The notes below the pieces were generated by a model. That model had not been told where the DNA came from and did no database searches. It saw only the letters and a program-made list of their open reading frames with translations. A DNA stretch of 5,593 bases from CAZCBD01 sp964496755 (lineage in GTDB: Bacteria; Bacteroidota; Ignavibacteria; Ignavibacteriales; Melioribacteraceae): positions 1 to 5,593 of the forward strand of contig CAZCBD010000175.1 in the NCBI GenBank assembly GCA_964496755.1, in the 5' to 3' direction. Below, piece after piece: positions 1 through 5,593 of this stretch (the first letter of the stretch is position 1; each line of letters begins with the position of its first letter). The translations under genes were made by a program, and so were the position numbers.

Positions 1-20
1 ATATTGTGACCAAAACATCG

Positions 21-36
21 TTGACTAGTTAGTCAA
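21..36. repeat. 7-bp inverted repeat abutting the first start codon
   Basis: The stretch reads TTGACTA-GT-TAGTCAA: two perfect 7-base arms (21-27 and 30-36) around a 2-base centre. The last base of the right arm is the A of the ATG at 36. The repeat carries stop codons, TAG at 26-28 and TAG at 30-32, so any upstream reading frame ends at or before this element. It occupies the place where a Shine-Dalgarno sequence would normally lie, and none is visible for the first gene. As DNA it could be a dimeric regulator's operator. As RNA it could form a 6-bp stem with a 4-base loop that holds the start codon. Both roles are inference; the symmetry is directly visible. Confidence 0.55.
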
Positions 37-926
37 TGGAAGATATTTTAATACGATTAAACGAAATAGAAAACTGTACTTCGGACATAATGCAAGAGGT
101 GGTTGCCCTAGCGGAATGTGGGAGTGGAACAAATAAGGAATCAAACTATTTTGAAGAAACATTTGAAAATTTAAGTAGCATTGCAAATTTATTGGAAAAG
201 AATAATGAAATAAACAATCGGCTTACAAATTCAATTAAAGAAGTAACAGATACCGTTAGCGAACTTGCAGAATATGTAAATATGATTGAGGATATTGGCG
301 AAGAAGTTGAACTGATTTCATTAAATGCAAGCATTAAAGCAGCTCATACCGGTAAAGAAGGAGCGGCCTTAGGTGTGATAGCCGATTCAATTCAAAAACT
401 TGCTGCCGAAGCTTTATCGCAAACAAAAAATACTTCCGAACCCTTATTGCTGATTAACTCACTGGCAAACGAATTGAATTCCAAAAGGGAGGAGCAGCAA
501 AAAGAAAAAAAAGAAAAATTAGATCTTGAACTTATCATTAATGAAATGCACAATTTGGTAAAGGAAGTATCCGAGGTAAATACAAATCTCAATTCTATGC
601 TCAATAAATTGAATGCTGATGTTTCTTATTTGCAAACAAGTATCAAAATTTTAACAAAAAATACTAGGGTACACAATCGAGTAGAAAATCTAATTAATAC
701 AATTACTTTAAGTTTGAATGATTTGGTAGAGGAGGCAAGAAATATTATTGGCGATAAATATGCTGAATTAAACAGCGAAGAAATAAATGAATTAGCTCAA
801 CGCTATACAATGTTAGCTGAAAGAGATATTCATAAAACATTACAAACGCATATTGGTTTGGATTCCGAAACAGATTCAATTCTTTTTGACGAAGAACATC
901 AAGAAAGTAATGTGGAGTTTTTTTAA
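36..926 (+). CDS. Soluble, degenerate chemoreceptor-like (MCP signalling-domain) protein
   Basis: This 296-residue protein is nearly all helical, with no signal peptide or membrane segment, so it should be cytoplasmic. Residues about 84-130 match the hairpin tip of chemoreceptor signalling domains: an I..I....LISLNASI core, then AA.TGKEG, then GVIAD.I.KLA. The family pattern is I.QTNLLALNAAIEAARAGE.G.GFAVVADEVRKLA. The match is degenerate: the family's Glu and Arg in NAAIEAAR are Lys101 and His104. Helices follow to about residue 270, with a lysine/glutamate-rich section at 147-160, then a loose acidic tail ending NVEFF (292-296). An in-frame stop at 30-32 makes ATG 36 the first possible start, although no clear ribosome site precedes it. 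It lies 1 base before the STAS gene in the same operon as cheY and cheA. A role as an internal receptor, adaptor or kinase modulator is inferred. It could also be a non-signalling scaffold. Confidence 0.78.
   Translation: MEDILIRLNEIENCTSDIMQEVVALAECGSGTNKESNYFEETFENLSSIANLLEKNNEINNRLTNSIKEVTDTVSELAEYVNMIEDIGEEVELISLNASIKAAHTGKEGAALGVIADSIQKLAAEALSQTKNTSEPLLLINSLANELNSKREEQQKEKKEKLDLELIINEMHNLVKEVSEVNTNLNSMLNKLNADVSYLQTSIKILTKNTRVHNRVENLINTITLSLNDLVEEARNIIGDKYAELNSEEINELAQRYTMLAERDIHKTLQTHIGLDSETDSILFDEEHQESNVEFF
914..917 (+). promoter_or_regulatory. Ribosome binding site deciding the STAS gene start
   Basis: GGAG lies 10 bases before the ATG at 928, inside the last codons of the preceding gene. 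The same frame is open further upstream from an ATG at 853, but that extension lies wholly inside the first gene, is not STAS-like and has no such site. The start at 928 is therefore preferred. Confidence 0.55.
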
Positions 927-927
927 A

Positions 928-1242
928 ATGTCAGTAGATATTAATATAAAGAATAACAAAGAGTTTATTGAAATTAGGCCCGAAGGAGAGGCAACAATTT
1001 TAACTGCAAAAGAAATATACAATAAAATTTTACCTGTTGTTGATTTAAAAAAAGAAATACAAATAAATAATGAAAAAGTTACGACGGCAGATATTACTTA
1101 TTTGCAAATATTATTCTCACTTGAAAAGCATTTTCAAGCAAAGAAAGTAAAGTATAAAATTGATTATAACTCAAATGTAATAGCAGATTTACTGATTGAA
1201 GTAGGTGCCGATTTTTATGACACAAATTTAAATGAGGATTGA
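928..1242 (+). CDS. Small STAS-like protein of the chemotaxis operon
   Basis: This 104-residue cytoplasmic protein fits a single STAS (anti-sigma-factor-antagonist-like) fold: a short beta start (about 3-17), a PEGEATILTAKEIY segment (18-31) like the usual 'G-ell-a..l', and a core strand plus helix (44-69, with ADITYLQILFSL). It then has strand KVKYKID (73-79) and a last helix NVIADLLIEVGAD (83-95). In phosphorylated STAS proteins the strand-helix junction reads D-S-S-G. Here it is D55-I-T57-Y, so Thr57 sits near the phospho-serine position and the glycine is lost. STAS-like genes directly before cheY and cheA are known in several bacterial groups. In Sinorhizobium meliloti a small protein, CheS, assists CheA-CheY1 phosphate removal; equivalence here is only a suggestion. 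It starts 1 base after the first gene and ends 1 base before cheY. Confidence 0.72.
   Translation: MSVDINIKNNKEFIEIRPEGEATILTAKEIYNKILPVVDLKKEIQINNEKVTTADITYLQILFSLEKHFQAKKVKYKIDYNSNVIADLLIEVGADFYDTNLNED
1234..1237 (+). promoter_or_regulatory. Ribosome binding site deciding the CheY start
   Basis: GAGG lies 6 bases before the ATG at 1244, which gives the usual CheY beginning MGKKVLTVDDS. An upstream in-frame ATG at 1232 would add only MRIE, overlap the end of the STAS gene and run through this site. The start at 1244 is chosen. Confidence 0.7.
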
Positions 1243-1243
1243 A

Positions 1244-1609
1244 ATGGGAAAAAAAGTATTAACCGTTGACGACTCTGCAAGTGTACGACAAATGATAAGT
1301 TTTACATTAAAAGAAGCAGGCTTTGAAGTTGTTGAAGCTTGCGATGGTTTGGATGCACTTAATAAGCTAAGTACGGGTAATGTAAATATGGTTATTACGG
1401 ATTTAAATATGCCGAATATGGATGGTATAGAATTAATAAAAAAAATACGCACAAAACCTCAGTTCAAATTTATTCCGATAATTATGCTTACAACCGAATC
1501 GCAAGCAGGGAAAAAACAAGAAGGCCGACAAGCAGGTGCAACGGGTTGGATTGTAAAACCTTTTAATCCGGAACAATTAATATCAGTAGTAAATAAGGTA
1601 ATAAGATAA
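1244..1609 (+). CDS. cheY: CheY-type single-domain response regulator
   Basis: The 121 residues make one receiver domain with no output domain. The acidic pocket is Asp9-Asp10 (VDDS). The phospho-acceptor is Asp53 in VITDLNMPNMDG. The switch Thr is Thr83 in MLTTES, and the invariant Lys is Lys105 in IVKPF. Trp102 stands where enteric CheY has the switch tyrosine (Tyr106); a Trp here is common in CheY proteins outside enterics. CheA should phosphorylate it, and it would then act on the flagellar switch. Alternatively it could be a phosphate sink if another CheY is encoded elsewhere. It starts 1 base after the STAS gene, and its TAA stop overlaps the cheA start by one base (TAATG), which suggests translational coupling. 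Confidence 0.95.
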   Translation: MGKKVLTVDDSASVRQMISFTLKEAGFEVVEACDGLDALNKLSTGNVNMVITDLNMPNMDGIELIKKIRTKPQFKFIPIIMLTTESQAGKKQEGRQAGATGWIVKPFNPEQLISVVNKVIR

Positions 1610-3729
1610 TGGATCAATATGCTGAAGCCTTTAAAGAGGAAGCAAGAGAATTATTAAGTGATTTGGAGCAAACACTTCTAATTCTTGAAAATGAGCATAA
1701 CAACATGGAGCTTATTGGACAAGCTTTTCGTGCTTTACATACTTTAAAAGGTTCTGGTAGTATGTTTGGTTTTGATGATGTTGCTATGTTTATTCATGAT
1801 ATTGAATCGGTTTTCGATTTAATTAGAAATAATGAATTGAAATTTAATAAAGAAATTGCCGATTTAACCCTTCTGGCATTAGACGAAATTGATTCGATGA
1901 TTTTTACGGGAAAAGAAAAGTTATCGAAATCGGAATCCGCTAGAATTCTCAATACTTTTAGAAACATTCTAAAAAAACAAAAAAGTAATCAAGAAGAGGA
2001 AAAATTATTAAAATCAAAAAGTTATCCTGAAACCGAAGGGCAAACTGATAAAGTACAAGACGAAGAGATTTTAAATAAATACAATACATTTAAACTTACT
2101 TTTAAACCCAATTCCGAAATATTTAATTATGGTTCCGATCCCCAATTGCTATTGAATGAATTACGTGAACTTGGTAAAGTAGTTCTATTTGTATCCATAG
2201 AAGATATTCCGGCAATTGATAAATTGAATCCGGAATTGTGTTATCTTAAATGGCAGGCTATAATTTTTACCACTTCGCAAATTGAACAGCTTAAGGATGT
2301 TTTTATTTTTGTAGAAGATGTTTCCGAATTGGATTTTGAGGAATTGGATTTTCAGACCGCTATTTTGCCCGATGCTTTTATAGAATACGTGCAAAACCTT
2401 TTTTGCAAAAATGAAGAAATTTCTAAAGAAAAGTTAAAATTCTTTTTCGATAACAAGGAATCAGAAACTGAGACTTTGAAATATGAATATAATTTACCGG
2501 CCGGAACGGGAAATATAAAACCTCAGGTTAGAATTCCAAAGGAAGCTCAGAGTATAAGAGTAAGTTCCGAAAAATTAGATGAGTTAATAAATTTAGTTGG
2601 TGAGTTGGTTACTGCACAAGCCGGATTATCCCAAATAGTACCGCAATTTAAAAACAATCGATTATCCTTACTTGCAGAGCAGATTGAGTATTTGTCATGG
2701 GAACTGCGTGATAGTACTTTAAATATTAGAATGTTACCAATTGGAACAACTTTTTCAAGGTTTAATCGATTAATAAGAGATGTATCGAAAGACTTGGGCA
2801 AAGAAGTTACATTAATTACCGAAGGTGCAGAAACCGAATTGGATAAAAATGTTTTAGAAAAACTAAATGATCCGTTAATTCACATTTTAAGAAATAGCAT
2901 TGATCATGGAATTGAACGTCCTGACGAAAGAATAAGAAACAATAAATTACCGAATGGAACAATAAAATTAGCAGCAACACAAAGCGGAGGTAACGTTGAG
3001 ATAACAATTACCGATGACGGTAAAGGATTAGACAAAGATAAAATATTAAAGAAAGCTATTGAAAAGAAAATTGTTTTGCCTACGGCTGAACTATCTGAAG
3101 CGGAAATTTTTAATCTGATTTTTGCTCCCGGATTTTCTACCTCCGATGTTGTTACAAATCTTTCAGGGCGTGGTGTGGGAATGGATGTTGTAAAAAAAGC
3201 AATTGAAGGTTTAAGAGGTACTGTTGAAATTCAAAGTGAAAAATTAAAAGGGACAGCTATTAAAATAAGAATTCCATTAACATTGGCTATTATTGACGGA
3301 CTAATGATAAACATAAGTGAAGAAAAATATATCATTCCCTTATCACTTATTGATGAATGTATTGAACTCACTGCAAAGGACATAGAAAATTCACATAATA
3401 GAAACATGGTGAATTTAAGAGATGAAATTATTCCTTTTATACGTTTGCGAGAATATTTTAGTGTTGAAGGCAAAAGACCTTCAATAGAGCAAATTGTAAT
3501 TATCAGTATGAATGGCAAGAAAACCGGTTTGGTGGTTGACAGTGTTTTAGGTCATCATCAAACGGTATTGAAATCATTAGGCAAATTTTATAAAAATGTA
3601 AAGGGTATTTCCGGAGCTACAATTCTCGGCAATGGTTCCGTAGCATTAATTTTAGATGTTCTGAAAATTATTTCCCACAATGAAAATATTGAATTAAAGA
3701 AATATCATGAACCTCTAAACTTGACGTGA
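1609..3729 (+). CDS. cheA: Chemotaxis histidine kinase CheA
   Basis: This 706-residue cytoplasmic kinase autophosphorylates and feeds CheY (and normally CheB). P1 (about 1-105) has the phospho-histidine His44 in ALHTLKGSGSMFGF, with His63 and Glu66 in the supporting helix. A charged linker follows (about 115-155). A middle domain (about 160-247), with the pattern F.PN..IF..G.DP..LL.ELRELG and a DVFIFVED end, replaces a classical P2. P3 dimerisation starts near 315 (SIRVSSEKLDELINLVGELV). P4 has the N box HILRNSIDHGIE (425-436, Asn429), G1 DDGKGLD (469-475), F box FAPGFST (505-511) and G2 GRGVGMDVV (520-528), so all ATP-site motifs are intact. P5, the CheW-like regulatory domain, runs from about 557 to 700. 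The ATG overlaps the cheY stop by one base, with AAGG 10 bases upstream. It looks complete and active. A 15-base tandem repeat lies at 2326-2355. Confidence 0.96.
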   Translation: MDQYAEAFKEEARELLSDLEQTLLILENEHNNMELIGQAFRALHTLKGSGSMFGFDDVAMFIHDIESVFDLIRNNELKFNKEIADLTLLALDEIDSMIFTGKEKLSKSESARILNTFRNILKKQKSNQEEEKLLKSKSYPETEGQTDKVQDEEILNKYNTFKLTFKPNSEIFNYGSDPQLLLNELRELGKVVLFVSIEDIPAIDKLNPELCYLKWQAIIFTTSQIEQLKDVFIFVEDVSELDFEELDFQTAILPDAFIEYVQNLFCKNEEISKEKLKFFFDNKESETETLKYEYNLPAGTGNIKPQVRIPKEAQSIRVSSEKLDELINLVGELVTAQAGLSQIVPQFKNNRLSLLAEQIEYLSWELRDSTLNIRMLPIGTTFSRFNRLIRDVSKDLGKEVTLITEGAETELDKNVLEKLNDPLIHILRNSIDHGIERPDERIRNNKLPNGTIKLAATQSGGNVEITITDDGKGLDKDKILKKAIEKKIVLPTAELSEAEIFNLIFAPGFSTSDVVTNLSGRGVGMDVVKKAIEGLRGTVEIQSEKLKGTAIKIRIPLTLAIIDGLMINISEEKYIIPLSLIDECIELTAKDIENSHNRNMVNLRDEIIPFIRLREYFSVEGKRPSIEQIVIISMNGKKTGLVVDSVLGHHQTVLKSLGKFYKNVKGISGATILGNGSVALILDVLKIISHNENIELKKYHEPLNLT
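2326..2355 (+). repeat. 15-bp tandem duplication inside cheA
   Basis: GAATTGGATTTTGAG is followed directly by GAATTGGATTTTCAG, with 14 of 15 bases identical. It is in frame and encodes ELDFE-ELDFQ at CheA residues 240-249, the boundary between the middle domain and the linker to P3. A small recent slippage duplication in a tolerant linker is the simplest reading. Confidence 0.8.
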
Positions 3730-3754
3730 AAATTTTATATAAAAATAATTTAAC

Positions 3755-3758
3755 GGAG
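3755..3758 (+). promoter_or_regulatory. Ribosome binding site of the chemoreceptor gene
   Basis: GGAG lies 7 bases before the ATG at 3766, in the only real gap of the window (3730-3765). The rest of the gap is almost pure A and T, with no clear terminator hairpin, so the receptor is probably co-transcribed with cheA. Confidence 0.75.
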
Positions 3759-3765
3759 AAATAAA

Positions 3766-5593
3766 ATGTTAAAAAATCTGTCAATAAAATATAAGCTTAT
3801 TGGAATGATGATTCTCATAGGCATAATTCCGTTAGCAGTTGCATCTTTTATTTTATATTCAACTGCAAGCGACGGCCAATTTGAAGATGCCAAAGCCAAA
3901 TTAAAAGCTTTGCGCGATATTAAACAACAACAGATTGAAGGGTATTTTAATAATACATTTTCTCAAATTGAAATTCTTGCCGAAAGCAAAAATGTTATTT
4001 TGGCTTTCGATGAACTTATTAAATACCAAAACCGAATGAATGGAAAATTTGATGTAAATAATAAAACATATCAAAAAATATGGAAAAAAATAACACCATA
4101 TTTTGAAAATTTTGTAAAAAAAGCCGGATACTATGATTTATTTTTAATTGATGCTGAAACCGGACGCATACTTTATACGGTAGCCAAAGAAGCAGATTTG
4201 GGCGAAGATTTATTTTCCGGAACTTTAAGATCTTCTCATATAGCCCGGCTCGTAAAAGAAGTTTCCCAAACCGGCACAACAACAATTGAAGATTTCGAAA
4301 AATATGCTCCCAGCAATGGGGAATATGCTTCCTTTATTGGTACTCCTATAATTAATTATAAAAAGTCAAAAGGTATTGTAGCACTTCAAATTTCAGTTGA
4401 TAAATTAAACCAAATAATGCAAAATAGAGCAGGATTAGAAGATACTGAAGAAACCTATTTAGTAGGCGAAAAAAACGGTTATAAATCATTTAGGAATACA
4501 CTTGTTTCACTTGGTAACGGGCAGTTTAAAATCGGATATGATTTAACAAAAAATAATCTTGAATATATAGACAAAGCCTTATCGGGAAGTTCCGGCTTTG
4601 GGGTTTATAAAGGAAGCTCGGGCAAGGATGCAATGGCCAGCTATTCTCCGCTTAAGATTAAAGGAGTAAATTGGGGAATAATAGCAAGAGTAGATAAGGA
4701 TATCGCTTTATCAACCACAAATACAGTTGCTAACATTACATATATTGTTCTAATTATTATGCTGTTTATTGTTGGTTTTGCAGGCTATTTTGCAGGAACA
4801 AGCATAAGTAAACCGATACTTGAAGTAAAGAATATTGCAGAACTGGTTGCTGTTGGTGATACGGATGTGAATATTGATATTAAAACCGAAGATGAAATAG
4901 GTGCATTGCAATCTTCTTTTAAATATATGATTGAAGGTATAAACAAGCAAACTGCCGTAATGAAGCAGCTTGCAAAAGGAGATCTGAATTTTTCTATTTC
5001 GGAAAGATCGCAAAAGGATGAATTAAATAAATCTATAATTTATGTAAAAAAATCATTGGAAAACTTAATTAATGATTCTTTAAAACTTTCCGAATTTATA
5101 GGTCTTGGCAGATTAAACGAACGTGCCGATGCTACCAAACATAATGGCGCGTATAAAGAAATTATTGCGGGAACTAATAAAAGCCTTGACTCAATCGTGA
5201 AGTTTTTCGACAGTATCCAAACTCCGGTTATGTTTGTAGATGAAAATTATAATATAGTATTTATGAATGAGTACGGAGCAAGTTTAGGGAACAAAAAATC
5301 CAAAGAATTATTAAATACCAAATGTTATGATCACTTTAAAACCTCAGAATGTGAAACCGAAAAATGTACTTGCAAGCGTGCAATGCAAAGTAGAACCGGA
5401 GCCAATTCCGAAACAGATGCTCATCCGGGAAATCGTGATTTAGAAATAGCTTGTTCTGCTCAGCCTATTTTTGATAATGAGGGAAATGTAAAAGGAGCAA
5501 TTGAAGTAATTGTTGACCAAACAAAAATTGTAAACGGAATAAAACGCGACAAAAAAATAAAAGAATATCAAGATAGAGAAGTTGAAAAACTTA
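3766..5593 (+). CDS. Transmembrane chemoreceptor (dCache, multi-HAMP, PAS), 3' end cut by window
   Basis: The frame is open for 609 codons to the window edge with no stop. Residues 1-10 (MLKNLSIKYK) are a basic cytoplasmic start, and TM1 spans about 11-32. A large extracytoplasmic sensor (about 35-315) looks like dCache: YYDLFLID.ETGRILYT (122-137) in the outer part, then ETYLVG (229-234) and Y.PLKIKGVNWGII (293-306) in the membrane-proximal part. TM2 spans about 323-345. HAMP 1 starts at SISKP (346-350) and has EDEIG (375-379). HAMP 2 has KGDLNFSI (404-411). HAMP 3 has GLGRLNERADATKHNGAYKE (446-465). A PAS domain (about 482-590) carries a cysteine cluster at C520, C529, C534 and C536. A new coiled coil (about 590-609) reaches the edge. 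The methylated helices and the CheA/CheW-contacting tip are not in the window. A receptor ending is expected; a kinase ending is less likely given the neighbours. The ligand is unknown. Confidence 0.88.
   Translation, partial: MLKNLSIKYKLIGMMILIGIIPLAVASFILYSTASDGQFEDAKAKLKALRDIKQQQIEGYFNNTFSQIEILAESKNVILAFDELIKYQNRMNGKFDVNNKTYQKIWKKITPYFENFVKKAGYYDLFLIDAETGRILYTVAKEADLGEDLFSGTLRSSHIARLVKEVSQTGTTTIEDFEKYAPSNGEYASFIGTPIINYKKSKGIVALQISVDKLNQIMQNRAGLEDTEETYLVGEKNGYKSFRNTLVSLGNGQFKIGYDLTKNNLEYIDKALSGSSGFGVYKGSSGKDAMASYSPLKIKGVNWGIIARVDKDIALSTTNTVANITYIVLIIMLFIVGFAGYFAGTSISKPILEVKNIAELVAVGDTDVNIDIKTEDEIGALQSSFKYMIEGINKQTAVMKQLAKGDLNFSISERSQKDELNKSIIYVKKSLENLINDSLKLSEFIGLGRLNERADATKHNGAYKEIIAGTNKSLDSIVKFFDSIQTPVMFVDENYNIVFMNEYGASLGNKKSKELLNTKCYDHFKTSECETEKCTCKRAMQSRTGANSETDAHPGNRDLEIACSAQPIFDNEGNVKGAIEVIVDQTKIVNGIKRDKKIKEYQDREVEKL

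Noticed and set aside
2..28. Tail of an upstream gene, for example ...CDQNIVD ending at the TAG 26-28.
   Set aside because: Only eight codons are visible and a second frame also stays open to the TAG at 30-32, so neither the frame nor the product can be chosen.
21..49. Sigma-70-like promoter, TTGACT (21-26), 17-base spacer, TATTTT (44-49).
   Set aside because: Transcription would start after the ATG at 36 and lose the first codons. The TTGACT is explained by the palindrome, and such -10 matches are expected by chance in AT-rich DNA.
620..720. CheZ-like phosphatase motif (D-x-x-x-Q in F-Q-D-I-T-x-Q) in the C-terminal helices of the first gene.
   Set aside because: The helix around LQTSIKILTKNTRVHNRV has no D-x-x-x-Q spacing, so no phosphatase claim is justified.
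853..927. Longer start for the STAS gene at ATG 853 (25 extra residues).
   Set aside because: The extension lies entirely inside the first gene, has no ribosome site, and adds residues unlike a STAS domain.
3721..3749. Promoter TTGACG (3721-3726), 17-base spacer, AATAAT (3744-3749) for the receptor gene.
   Set aside because: The spacing is ideal, but the transcript would begin at about 3756, inside the GGAG ribosome site, and the -35 lies in the last cheA codons. It is possible but not supported enough to list.
3730..3765. Terminator between cheA and the receptor gene.
   Set aside because: The gap is AT-rich with only weak A/T complementarity, no GC stem followed by a T-run, and a ribosome site right after.
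4019..4285. Minus-strand open frames such as 4019-4285, 4750-5013 and 3231-3518.
   Set aside because: They lie opposite well-supported receptor and CheA domains, read as low-complexity protein, and lack ribosome sites.

Overview
The window is one stretch of a chemotaxis operon, all on the + strand, from an AT-rich bacterium (GC about one third by eye). There is essentially no non-coding DNA. Gene junctions are 1 base apart (first gene to STAS gene), 1 base apart (STAS to cheY), overlapping by 1 base (cheY to cheA), and 36 bases apart (cheA to the receptor). Shine-Dalgarno-like GGAG, GAGG or AAGG stretches precede four of the five starts. A transmembrane Cache/HAMP receptor and a full CheA point to a motile or surface-sensing bacterium. 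The low GC and protein style fit groups such as Ignavibacteria-like, Deferribacteres-like, spirochaete-like or deltaproteobacterial lineages, but I cannot fix the phylum from this window.

Layout: bases 21-36 hold a near-perfect palindrome that runs into the first start codon. Gene 1 (36-926) is a soluble helical protein with a degenerate chemoreceptor signalling hairpin and an acidic tail ending in NVEFF. Gene 2 (928-1242) is a small STAS-like protein. Gene 3 (1244-1609) is a single-domain CheY. Gene 4 (1609-3729) is the CheA kinase, with P1, an atypical middle domain in place of a classical P2, then P3, P4 and P5. Gene 5 (3766 to the window edge) is a transmembrane chemoreceptor with a dCache-like sensor, three HAMP-like units and a cysteine-rich PAS domain. 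Its signalling tip would lie beyond base 5593.

Working together (inference from family knowledge): the membrane receptor senses an extracellular ligand through Cache and possibly an internal signal through PAS, and controls CheA autophosphorylation at His44. CheA passes phosphate to CheY at Asp53. The STAS-like protein and the degenerate receptor-like protein sit directly before cheY and cheA and are the less-understood parts. Their position suggests that they modulate kinase output or phosphate removal, or act as a cytoplasmic adaptor. No CheW, CheR, CheB, CheD or recognisable CheZ is encoded in the window. CheW and the adaptation enzymes presumably lie outside it.
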